Shown here one piece after another: positions 55,206 to 64,000 of a stretch of DNA of 64,000 bases (its first letter is position 1; the number at the start of each line of letters is the position of its first letter). The stretch lies in assembly GCF_042186555.1 (NCBI RefSeq), contig NC_133330.1, positions 164,623,907 through 164,687,906 on the forward strand, given 5' to 3'. Both the position numbers and the translations under genes were made by a program. The stretch comes from Aquarana catesbeiana (Eukaryota; Chordata; Amphibia; Anura; Ranidae). The notes under the pieces are model-generated. The model saw only the letters and a list, made by a program, of their open reading frames with translations. It did not search any database and was not told where the DNA came from.

Positions 55206-55750
55206 ACACGGGACAGCTCGTTCTGGTAAACTTAGCGTTCGTAATGGATACAGCACTTTCGTCACGCTGCAATGTTAACAATGGTTTAATACAGCGCACT
55301 CTCTTCTTCTTTATAATGTGACAAGAATTAAGTCGTTTTGCTGCTCATATTCACACACACTTCTCACAAACTTTTATTTGGGTTTTTTTAGTGGGATTCC
55401 CTGAATGTATTGTTATTAGTTGTCACATCTGACAGTTTTATATTTTTTAATTTTTTTTTATTTTGGATTTTAAGCCTTTTTTTTTCTTTAATGTTTGGAT
55501 TTTTTCCAAGGCTGATCTTTGTTCAGTGTTATTTTTATTTTTACTCCCGAATATTTTTGTGTGTGTTTTGTGTGTCAAGTTACCCCAACACCATTGATAT
55601 CTTTTATTATTTAATCTCCAGGAGGTTGTTTGGTGTTGGTGTCCCTTGTTCATTTCACATTGTATATTTGAAATGTACCTGAATCCTCACAAACCAACTG
55701 TCATTTTTGAAGTAAAACACATAGGAGAGTATAATTCAAAACAAAAATCC

Positions 55751-55756
55751 TTTATT
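55751..55756 (-). terminator. Polyadenylation signal AATAAA for the MADF gene
   Basis: TTTATT on the plus strand (AATAAA on the minus strand) lies about 250 bp past the MADF stop codon at 56009. Position and strand fit, but no transcript evidence is available. Confidence 0.45.
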
Positions 55757-55844
55757 AAGGGATCAGAACCAAACAAAGAGGAAGGCAACACTGGATCAAC
55801 AAGAGAAATTAGTGAAGCCTGGGACCCCCACGGCAGACATCAAT

Positions 55845-56050
55845 TCTTCAACATCAAAATTGGTGGCCTGAGGAGTCCATATCTAAGGGAGGGCAGTCTG
55901 GTCCGGGATTCGCAGAGATACGGATAGCAGCAGATGACATCTGTGTCCCCAGGCTGTGGTACCACAAGAGGCTGCATCTTTTGGCCGACCAGACTGGATC
56001 CAGGGCAATCACTGTCTGGTCTTCCTTCCACGCTTCCTTCCGGGCTGTGG
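55845..56050 (+). pseudogene. Inverted partial copy of the MADF exon
   Basis: In the plus direction the bases AAAATTGGTGGCCTGAGGAG onward translate as KIGGLRSPYLRE followed, with a frame change, by DDICVPRLWYHKRLHLLADQ. This corresponds to the IGGLRSTYLRE and DDIYVPRMLYYDRLHFLAGQ part of the minus-strand exon at 56690-56890. It lies in opposite orientation downstream of, and slightly overlapping, the last MADF exon. An RNA of the gene would therefore contain complementary arms. Confidence 0.75.
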
Positions 56051-57079
56051 CTGTGCAGTTGGAGATGTGGCAGGAGGAGGAGTAGTACCTGGAGGAGGAG
56101 GAGGAGGAGGACTGGAAGGACCTGGAGGAGGACTGGGAGGACCTGGAGGAGAGGGAGGAGGAGGAGGAGGAGGAGGACCTGCAAGAGGAGGAGGAGGACC
56201 ATCCCAAAGATGTGTGTGAGGTGTAATTTGGCCCCTCATACCTTTTTCCAGAGCCTCTGATATGAGGGCCTCACACATGGCTTTTTGGCCCTCCTCCATC
56301 CTCTGCATTTTATATGCTATGAAGGCAGCAATGTTCTCCTGCATGGTGTGGGGTGCTCCCAGGACCTCTGTAGCCCTCCAAAAGAATGCTATAGCCGCCT
56401 CCTCTAGGGTACTCGTCCTACTGCCACTTTCTCTTTTCAGGGGGGGTGGAGGGACCTGCAGATCAGCCAGCCGGCTCGGCCCAGCCACCTCCTGGCTGAG
56501 ACTTCCCTGTGTATGAAAAAGGGACATAGTTTTAGTTTTTGCTTCATCAATCACAATCCTAAATTAGTACTCCCAACTAACATCTAGTTAACATCATTGA
56601 TTGGACAAGCAGAAATATTTAGAGGAATGCTATACCTGGCTCAATCTGGGATCCTCCACATGTGGCCTGGAAGGCCCAGGTTGGGCGTCAGAAGCCTCAG
56701 CCGGGGGGGAAGGAAGCGTGGAAGGAAGACTGGAGAGGGATGGCCTGGGTTCAGTCTGGCCTGCCAGAAAGTGCAGCCTGTCGTAGTACAACATCCTGGG
56801 GACATAGATGTCATCTGCTGCTCCGGATCTCTGTGAATCCAGGACTTTCTTGCGCTCCCTCAGATATGTGCTCCTCAGGCCACCAATGAAAATCTTTAAA
56901 TAAGTGATGTCTGCCGTGGGGATCACCTGCTTCACAATTTCACACAATTGCTCCAGTGCTGCCTTCCTCTTTGCTTGGTTCTTGAAATGGGGGTGGGTAA
57001 TCTCCCACAGACAGGGCAGCTCACTTAGCATATTTATGAATACTGACATGAAGTCATTATCTTTCATTAAGATATCCAT
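56009..57079 (-). CDS. MADF-domain protein of a PIF/Harbinger-type locus
   Basis: Two exons read cleanly: 57079-56636 (148 codons, ATG at 57079) and 56506-56009 (165 codons plus stop). They join in phase 0 across a 129-bp intron with donor CAG|GTATAG and acceptor CACAG|GG. A possible acceptor (TCTTGCAG) just upstream of the ATG suggests a 5' non-coding exon. Residues ~10-95 form a MADF DNA-binding domain (VFINMLSELPCLWEITHPHF; IGGLRSTYLRERKKVLDSQ; IYVPRMLYYDRLHFL). The C-terminal part has a helical segment (ENIAAFIAYKMQRMEEGQK), then a long polyproline tract and a basic tail (GRKRGRKTR). Harbinger transposons carry a second DNA-binding protein, Myb/SANT or MADF, alongside the transposase. No disabling mutation is visible across 313 codons. 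Confidence 0.75.
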
Positions 57080-57219
57080 GTTCACTGCAAGACACAACAC
57101 AAGACAAAGCCTAATGTCACACAAAACTCTCCTAATCTTGTTACAATATAGGCCTCAATCTAGAAGCAGTATAGGCACAAGTTTGTCTCTTACCTTCGTT
57201 CTTACGATCGGCGCGTCCA

Positions 57220-57360
57220 ATGCTCCTTCCTCCGCTCACAGATCATACGTAATACGCACGCGTGTTACGCTTTATACACACTGCGCATGCGTGTAACTCC
57301 GCCCCCCGACGTTCTTTCTAGTGTATTCCCCGCCCCTTTTCGTTCAGCGCAGTGAGTGAA
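57220..57360. promoter_or_regulatory. Putative bidirectional promoter between MADF and SANT genes
   Basis: The roughly 290 bp between the two divergent starts contains CCAAT (about 57218), CTGCGCATGCGTG matching the NRF1 palindrome (about 57280) and a GC box (CCGCCCCCC, about 57300). It has CpG dinucleotides and no clear TATA. Motif-based only. Confidence 0.4.
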
Positions 57361-57366
57361 GAGCAC

Positions 57367-60300
57367 ATGGCGGAGTTACAGCAGGTGCGTGCTAATTATA
57401 AAAACGAGGAGGAGGAGGAGGAAAGCCCGGATCCAGGCACGTCCCGATCCAGAAGGAAACGTTTTAAGGCCACAAATATGTCGTTTGGGGAGATGTTGGA
57501 GATGGTCGATATCATGAAGAAGTCCGACTATGACGGAAAATATGGGCCTTACCCCAACCCCAATATCCGAAAGGCCAAGATTAGGGATGAGCTTCGAGTT
57601 CGAGTCAAACTCATGTTCGACTCGAACATTGGCTGTTCGCAAGTTCGCCGAACAGCGAACAATTTGGGGTGTTCGCGGCAAATTCGAATGCCGCAGAACA
57701 CCCTTTAAAAGTCTATGGGAGAAATCAAAAGTGCTAATTTTAAAGGCTAATATGCAAGTTATTGTCATAAAAAGTGTTTGGGGACCCAGGTCCTGCCCCA
57801 GGGGACATGGATCAATGCAAAAAAAGTTTTAAAAACGGCCGTTTTTTCAGGAGCAGTGATTTTAATAATGCTTAAAGTCAAACAATAAAAGTGTAATATC
57901 CCTTTAAATTTCATACCTGGGGGGTGTCTATAGTATGCCTGTAAAGGGGCGCATATTTCCCGTGTTTAGAACAGTCTGACAGCAAAATGACATTTTGAAG
58001 GAAAAAACTCATTTAAAACTACCCGCGGCTATTGCATTGCCGACAATACACATAGAAGTTCATTGATAAAAACGGCATGGGAATTCCCCAAAGGGGAACC
58101 CCAAACCAAAATTTAAAAAAAAAAAATGACGTGGGGTTCCCCCTAAATTCCATACCAGACCCTTCAGGTCTGGTATGGATTTTAAGGGGAACCCCGCGCC
58201 AAAAAAAAAAAAAAACGGCGTGGGGTCCCCCCAAAAATCCATACCAGACCCTTATCCGAGCACACAACCTGGCAGGCCGCAGGAAAAGAGGGGGGGACGA
58301 GAGTGCGGCCCCCCCCCTCCTGAACCGTACCAGGCCACATGCCCTCAACATTGGGAGGGTGCTTTGGGGTAGCCCCCCAAAACACCTTGTCCCCATGTTG
58401 ATGAGGACAAGGGCCTCATCCCCACAACCCTGGCCGGTGGTTGTGGGGGTCTGCGGGCGGGGGGCTTATCGGAATCTGGAAGCCCCCTTTAACAAGGGGA
58501 CCCCCAGATCCCAGCCCCCCCCCCTGTGTGAAATGGTAAGGGGGTACAAAAGTACCCCTACCATTTCACTAAAAAACTGTCAAAAATGTTAAAAATGACA
58601 AGAGACAGTTTTTGACAATTCCTTTATTTAAATACTTCTTCTTTCTTCTATCTTCCTTCATCTTCTGGTTCTTCTGGTTTTTCTGGCTCTTCTGGTTCTT
58701 CCTCCGGCGTTCTCGTCCAGCATCTCCTCCGTGGCGTCTTCTATCTTCTTCTCCTCGGGCCGCTCCGCACCCATGTCATGGGGGGAGGCTCCCGCTCTTC
58801 TCTTCTTCTTCATCTTCTTCTCTTCTTCTTTTCTTCTCTTCTTCATTTTCTTCTCCGGGCCGCTCCGCACCCATGCTGGCATGGAGGGAGGCTCCCGCTG
58901 TGTGACGGCGCTCCTTATCTGACAGTTCTTAAATAACGGGGGGCGGGGCCACCCAGTGACCCCGCCCCCCTCTGACGCACGGTGACTTGACGGGACTTCC
59001 CTGTGATGTCACGGGGAATGCCACAGGGAAGTCCCGTCATGTCCCGTGCATCAGAGGGGGGCGGGGTCACCGGGTGGCCCCGCCCCCCGTTATTTAAGAA
59101 CTGTCAGACGAGGAGCGCCGTCACACAGCGGGAGCCTCCCTCCATGCCAGCATGGGTGCGGAGCGGCCCGGAGAAGAAAATGAAGAAGAGAAGAAGAGAA
59201 GAAGAGAAGAAAAGAAGAAGAGAAGAAGATGAAGAGCGGGAGCCTCCCCCCCATGCCATGGGTGCGGAGCGGCCCTAGGAGAAGAAGATAGAAGACGCCG
59301 CGGAGGAGATGCTGGACGAGAACGCCGGAGGAAGAACCAGAAGAGCCAGAAGAACCAGAAGAACCAGAAGATGAAGGAAGATAGAAGAAAGAAGAAATAT
59401 TTAAATAAAGAAATTGTCAAAAACTGTCTCTTGTCATTTTTAACATTTTTGACAGTTTTTTAGTGAAATGGTAGGCCCTTACCATTTCACACAGGGGGGG
59501 GGCCGGGATCTGGGGGTCCCCTTGTTAAAGGGGGCTTCCAGATTCCGATAAGCCCCCCGCCCGCAGACCCCCACAACCACCGGCCAGGGTTGTGGGGATG
59601 AGGCCCTTGTCCTCATCAACATGGGGACAAGGTGTTTTGGGGGGCTACCCCAAAGCACCCTCCCAATGTTGAGGGCATGTGGCCTGGTACGGTTCAGGAG
59701 GGGGGGGCCGCACTCTCGTCCCCCCTCTTTTCCTGCGGCCTGCCAGGTTGCGTGCTCGGATAAGAGTCTGGTATGGATTTTTGGGGGGACCCCACGCCGT
59801 TTTTTTTTTTTTTTTTTGGCGCGGGGTTCCCCTTAAAATCCATACCAGACCTGAAGGGTCTGGTATGGAATTTAGGGGGAACCCCACGTCATTTTTTTTT
59901 TTTTATTTTGGCCGGGGTTCCCCTTAATATCCATACCAGACCTGAAGGGCCTGGTATGGAATTTAGGGGGACTCCCACGTCATTTTTTTTTTAAATTTTG
60001 GTTCGGGGTTCCCCTTTGGGGAATTCCCATGCCGTTTTTATCAATTAACTTCTATGTGTATTGTCGGCAATGCAATAGCCGCGGGTAGTTTTAAATGAGT
60101 TTTTTCCTTCAAAATGTCATTTTGCTGTCAGACTGTTCTAAACACAGGAAACATGCGCCCCTTTACAGGCATACTATAGATACCCCCCAGGTACGAAATT
60201 TAAAGGGATATTACACTTTTATTGTTTGACTTTAAGCATTATTAAAATCACTGCTCCTGAAAAAACGGCCGTTTTTAAAACTTTTTTTTGCATTGATCCA

Positions 60301-61647
60301 TGTCCCCTGGGGCAGGACCCAGGTCCCCAAACACTTTTTATGACAATAACTTGCATATTAGCCTTTAAAATTAGCACTTTTGATTATTCATGTTCGTGTC
60401 CCATAGACTTTAACGGTGTTCGCGTGTTCGAACGAACTTTTTTCCTGTTCGCATGTTCTGGTGCGAACCAAACAGGGGGGTGTTCGGCTCATCCCTAGCC
60501 AAGATCATGGCGAAAGTGGTCAGGAGTCTTGAGAGGAATTTCGGGGTATGAAGATCAAAAGATCAGCTCAGGAAACGGTGGTCGGACCTGAAGTTGAGAG
60601 AGCCAGAGCAGTACCGAAAGATCCAGAGAGTGCTGCAAAAAAAGTAAGTAGTTGTGCTGTGTTCCTATTCTTTCTGTCTTTATTCCGTTCGTTCTGCTCC
60701 ATATGCTTTTATTAATTGTAACGTTTAAAAAGGTCAACTTTAATGTTCATGGGCCCATTATTCGTTCGTATCAAACATTTTTCTTTCGGCCTCTAGAACA
60801 CCATTGTTTAGGCCATATGCATTTTCACACATTTTTGGGGGCCTACTTGGATGCCAAATATTTGTTTGTGTAGATGGGTTTGTTACTAGAATGAAATGCA
60901 AACTAGATTGTGTGTAAGGAGAGGACACTGAGCAGCTGTTTTCACATCTGGACACTGGAGCACTAGTGTGGGACCCCAGAACACCATTTTTATTAGGGGG
61001 GCCACACAGGTGCTCCAGTGTATACTATAGGGGGGGCTATATCTGTGAAGCTTGTACTAAACAGGTAAAGTATTGCAGCTTGACAAAGGACACAAAAAAA
61101 TATACATCTTGGAACTCGGCTAAAATAGACAATTGTACCCCACTTCCAAGCAATGTTTCCTATTTCTAGTTCTGCCATCAAATATCTGTGTGCTAAGTAT
61201 ACCATTTTTGTTTTACATAGGGGAGAAAAGACTCGGAGGACACCCCTCATTCCAAGAGACCAGAGACCCCCCCCCTCTGGAAGAAGGGGAAATACCAACA
61301 CAAGAAGAAGAGCAGGAGGAAGAAGAAGATGTGGTGGAGATTGGCATAACAACAGGTGAGTGTCTGCGACCACAGGCTCAGGTAAAAGAGATGGATGTTG
61401 GCAGATTTTTGAGACCTTTTTTTTTGTTCTTTATCTCTTTTTAGGTGATCGTGATCCAGAACGCTTTACATCTGAAAGAGCCCAGATACTCATCGGGGAG
61501 ATCGTGGGGTGTAATCTCCAATTGCAAAACATCCAGCAACAAATCAGTGATGTTATTAAAAAAATAATAACATCATTGATGTTTTGGGGCGAATTTAAAC
61601 CCCACAAAATCACCTGTTTTTTCTTACGAAATTTTTCCAATGTTTAG
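57367..61647 (+). pseudogene. SANT/Myb-like gene of the Harbinger-type locus, disrupted by a hAT insertion
   Basis: ATG at 57367 in ACATGG context (an upstream GTG extends the frame but is unlikely to be used). Exon 1 runs 57367-57581 and resumes at 60506-60643, split by the fold-back hAT and one duplicated target. Removing these leaves the frame continuous. It encodes an acidic segment, MSFGEMLEMVDIMKKSDYDG, and then the SANT-like helices (VVRSLERNFGV, stop, RSKDQLRKRWSDLKLREPEQ). The TGA replaces an expected Arg codon, likely CGA to TGA. The donor is AAA|GTAAGT. Exon 2 is 61221-61355 (acidic, donor CAG|GTGAG). Exon 3 is 61445-61647 (ERAQILIGEIVGCNLQLQNI, a probable coiled coil). The exon 1/2 phase does not match the acidic frame, suggesting a further indel. 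Confidence 0.75.
57582..60497 (+). mobile_element. Non-autonomous fold-back hAT element (2916 bp) inside a coding exon
   Basis: Starts TAGGGATGAGCTTCGAGTTC and ends GTGTTCGGCTCATCCCTA, flanked by perfect GCCAAGAT duplications (57574-57581, 60498-60505). Same orientation as the autonomous copy. Arms of well over 1 kb meet near 59.0 kb (GACGGGACTTCCCTGTGATG and its complement). The loop-proximal parts encode the recurrent MGAERPEEKK-type short frame on each strand, with ATTTAAATAAAG downstream. No transposase. Confidence 0.95.
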
Positions 61648-61872
61648 AAAAGCCAAATTTGGAGGATGCACACAGTGTGCCAACATGTGCTATCTGCCAT
61701 CACGGGAGATCAATGGATGCGTTTTGGGGGTGCAACCCCTTCCTCAATTATAAAGTCGCATTGAGGAAGGGCTTGCTCCCCCAAAACACGTCCCTTGATC
61801 CCCCCTGATGGCAGATAGCACATGTTGACATTCGTAAATTGGTGTGCATCTTCCAAATTTGGCTTTTCCAGG
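61648..61872. mobile_element. Palindromic MITE just 3' of the SANT gene
   Basis: GAAAAGCCAAATTTGGAGGA at the left pairs with TTCCAAATTTGGCTTTTCC at the right. Inner parts CATGTGCTATCTGCCATCA and TTGAGGAAGG also recur inverted, so nearly the whole 225 bp can fold. It immediately follows the apparent stop codon of exon 3. Confidence 0.8.
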
Positions 61873-62440
61873 GGTGATTTCCCCCCATCTGAACGCTATA
61901 TCAAACCCAGTTCCTAAATACTGTCTGATATAGCCTTCAGGTTTTACCTAATGTGAACTTTGTAAGTTCAAATTTTTTGGCTTTCTTGTTGATTTTACAC
62001 AGGCCTGTTTTATCTGAAATGGATATTTCAATTTTTGATAATGCTACTGCAAACATTGTTATACAACAAACATGTTGGTTAGTTTTAAAAACCTTTGGGA
62101 AATGCACATGTGATTGTGCAGGTATAAAAAAGTGCCTTACTCAAGAATGTGTGGATTATTGTCTCAACACTACAACACTTTTGGGGTGATGTAATTGCTG
62201 TTTTATGCAAAAATGGGGGTTATTTCCTAAGGGCAAATACACTTTGCACTACAAGTGCAGGTTCAGTGCAGTTGCAAGTGCACTTGTAGTGAAATGTGTT
62301 TTGGCATTTAGGAAGTACCAGCCAACACTGTTTTTTATAAGGTTACCCAATCACGACATTTTCTGCACTCAACACATTTCTGTCAGGGTCAGCTAAAACA
62401 AACACAAGCAGTAAATGTCCACAAAGAATTTCTTTTGGTT
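61873..62440. other. No gene; TIR-MITE half at 62215-62330
   Basis: Contains CACTTTGCACTACAAGTGCA and AAGTGCACTTGTAGTGAAAT, a palindromic segment related to the MITE at 34179-34400. Otherwise featureless. Confidence 0.5.
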
Positions 62441-62444
62441 GTTT

Positions 62445-62450
62445 TTTATT
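62445..62450 (-). terminator. Polyadenylation signal AATAAA for the Harbinger transposase
   Basis: TTTATT on the plus strand, 12 bp downstream of the transposase stop codon on the minus strand. Such closeness is common in compact transposons. Confidence 0.5.
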
Positions 62451-62461
62451 TGAAAAAGGTG

Positions 62462-63210
62462 TCACAGATTGTCTGGCATATTGATAGCCCCCCTACCCGC
62501 AAAGAACTCCAGGTAGCATAACCGGACATCACGGGCATTCAGGGAGGGCAAGCCAGGACGGCCACTTTCAAGCGCCGTCAGTGTTGATGGATTAGGGATT
62601 CCGGCCTCAGGCCCATCTGAGCCAGCATAGTTGGCTGAATGTTTTCTTAAAAAATTATGGAGAACACAGCAGGCAAGTATTATATGGTTCAGTTTATACT
62701 CCGCCATATGGATGGGTGTCAGAAATAATCGGAACCGGCTGGCCAGGATTCCAAATGTGTTCTCCACCACTCTTCGGGCTCTGGCCAGCCGGTAATTAAA
62801 AACCCTCTGCCATTCCTGATCGGGAATGGCCGCATCAGGTGGTCCCCCAGCGCAAATGCTTCATCAGCAACGAACACAAATGGGAGACCTTCAACATTGT
62901 CCTCTGGAGGTGGCAAGTCGAAGCTGCCATTCTGGAGACGCCTGTAGAACTCCGTCTGGGCGATCACTCCACCATCGGACATCCGGCCATTCTTCCCCAC
63001 GTCCACATACAAGAACTAGTAATTAGCCGACACCACTGCCAACATCACTATACTATTAAACCCTTTGTAATTATAATAGTACGACCCCGAGTTGGGTGAT
63101 GCAACGATGTGGACGTGTTTCCCATCAATTGCCCCTCCGCAGTTAGGAAAGTCCCACCGCTGGGCAAAGTGGGAGGCCACAGTCTGCCATTCCTGTGGCG
63201 TTGAAGGAAA
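62462..63210 (-). pseudogene. PIF/Harbinger (HARBI1-like) DDE transposase, 3' exon(s)
   Basis: Begins at a splice acceptor (TTTTTTCCTCAACAG, exon from 63210) and covers most of the catalytic domain. It has FPNCGGAIDGKHVHI (first Asp), YVDVGKNGRMSDGGV (second Asp) and RRVVENTFGILASRFRLF (Glu), ending with LACCVLHNFLRK. All three acidic residues are present. An in-frame TAG (63016-63018) replaces what is usually Glu before FLYVDVG, and a one-base frameshift lies near 62822 (MRPFP region). The N-terminal exons would lie above 63305, partly beyond the window. It belongs to the DDE_Tnp_4 family and would act with a SANT or MADF partner. Confidence 0.88.
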
Positions 63211-63305
63211 CTGTTGAGGAAAAAACAATAAACATTAATATTTTTTCTAAGATACATGGCAAGCAGATTAGACACAAACATTATGGGGCAACCTCCAGAT
63301 AGCAT

Positions 63306-64000
63306 TTACTAAGGGGAATTTAACAAGGCCAAAGTATAAGGTACACCTATCATATTCCCCCTCCCCCCTTCATGGGCCATTTCTAACATTATAGGGGGGG
63401 GGAACTCTTGGACAGGTAACCCTCTTCACTTCATTGAGAGATGAATGCCTAAATAATGGGTATTACTTGTAACAGACCCTCCTTAGTTACACTATTGGCA
63501 GCCCACTGGACAGGTAAGAAGTGTCATAATACAAAGATATAAATACACACAGTACACATTTGAGGACATTTGGACATTCTGCTATTACCTATCAAGATAA
63601 TAATAGAATAACAAAACTTTAAACAGTACCATTGGAAAGTATACAGGCAGGCCCTTGCACTACATGCTTTGGGGAATTCATCCATAAATCTGACCAGTAA
63701 AGAGGTGGGTATAGTGTGTATGGGTTTGGCAAAGTCAGCAGATAGATGATTGAGGATAGAGAATTGGGATCAGCTGACTTAGCAGTTGGGGGAGGGAGGG
63801 TTAAAAAAAATTGGGGGACACCACAAAAAAAACCCTCTGGCACTCTGCCTGAATTGAAATCAAAAATCACATTTCCAAACATTTTAGGGGGTGTTTGGGG
63901 TAAAGCACTACTATAGAGCTGATAAAATACATTGTTAAGTGACTACATGAGGTGAATATAGGGCAGGAGACACCATGCTGGAGAGGTTATTGAAGGGCAA
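63306..64000. other. Probable intron/5' part of the Harbinger transposase gene
   Basis: No further transposase motif is readable before the window ends. A minus frame at 63619-63882 has no recognisable domain. Confidence 0.4.

Overview
The window is a eukaryotic, almost certainly amphibian (probably ranid frog) intergenic or intronic region made almost entirely of transposable elements nested in one another. The attribution rests on the element mix: DIRS tyrosine-recombinase retrotransposon, L1-type LINE, Tc1, piggyBac, hAT and PIF/Harbinger families, and many palindromic MITEs whose ends carry CACAC motifs. No complete host gene is visible. One short stretch near 49.75 kb has the splice signals of a possible host exon.

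Layout. 0-2.4 kb: GA-rich DNA and a minisatellite between hAT-like ends. 2.6-3.9 kb: L1 endonuclease fragment and truncated MITEs. 3.9-8.0 kb: decayed DIRS element on the minus strand. 8.5-22.2 kb: an older inverted-repeat element whose right arm was hit by a 5'-truncated L1. Beside that L1 lies an apparently intact 7.1-kb hAT transposon (10839-17958, 8-bp target duplication, uninterrupted 1099-residue transposase), and inside the L1 lies a 2.8-kb fold-back relative of the hAT. 22.3-26.5 kb: another hAT-like element, with a nested one and a 0.95-kb tandem duplication. 27-31 kb: fold-back and Harbinger-type MITEs and a TTAA-bounded element. 31.5-34.5 kb: a 2.5-kb hAT-like element full of minisatellites, inserted in an older inverted repeat. 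35-40 kb: a TIR element with a 15-bp minisatellite, MITEs and an arm-less fold-back. 40.6-42.5 kb: piggyBac transposase remnant with its own insertion. 43.4-45.5 kb: fold-back. 46.5-47.7 kb: dead Tc1. 47.8-49.3 kb: TTAA element and Harbinger-type MITE. 51-53.6 kb: fold-back within an older hAT MITE. 55.7-63.3 kb: PIF/Harbinger-type locus.

Two systems stand out. The first is a hAT family in which one potentially autonomous copy sits among at least four large palindromic non-autonomous copies. Their ends match the autonomous ends, and their long arms resemble its right end in inverted orientation. The second is a Harbinger-type locus with a MADF-domain gene (reading frame open across two exons), a divergently oriented SANT/Myb-like gene and a decayed HARBI1-like DDE transposase. 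One fold-back hAT copy has landed inside the SANT coding exon.

All assignments come from reading the sequence and from remembered family motifs. No database search or alignment was run.
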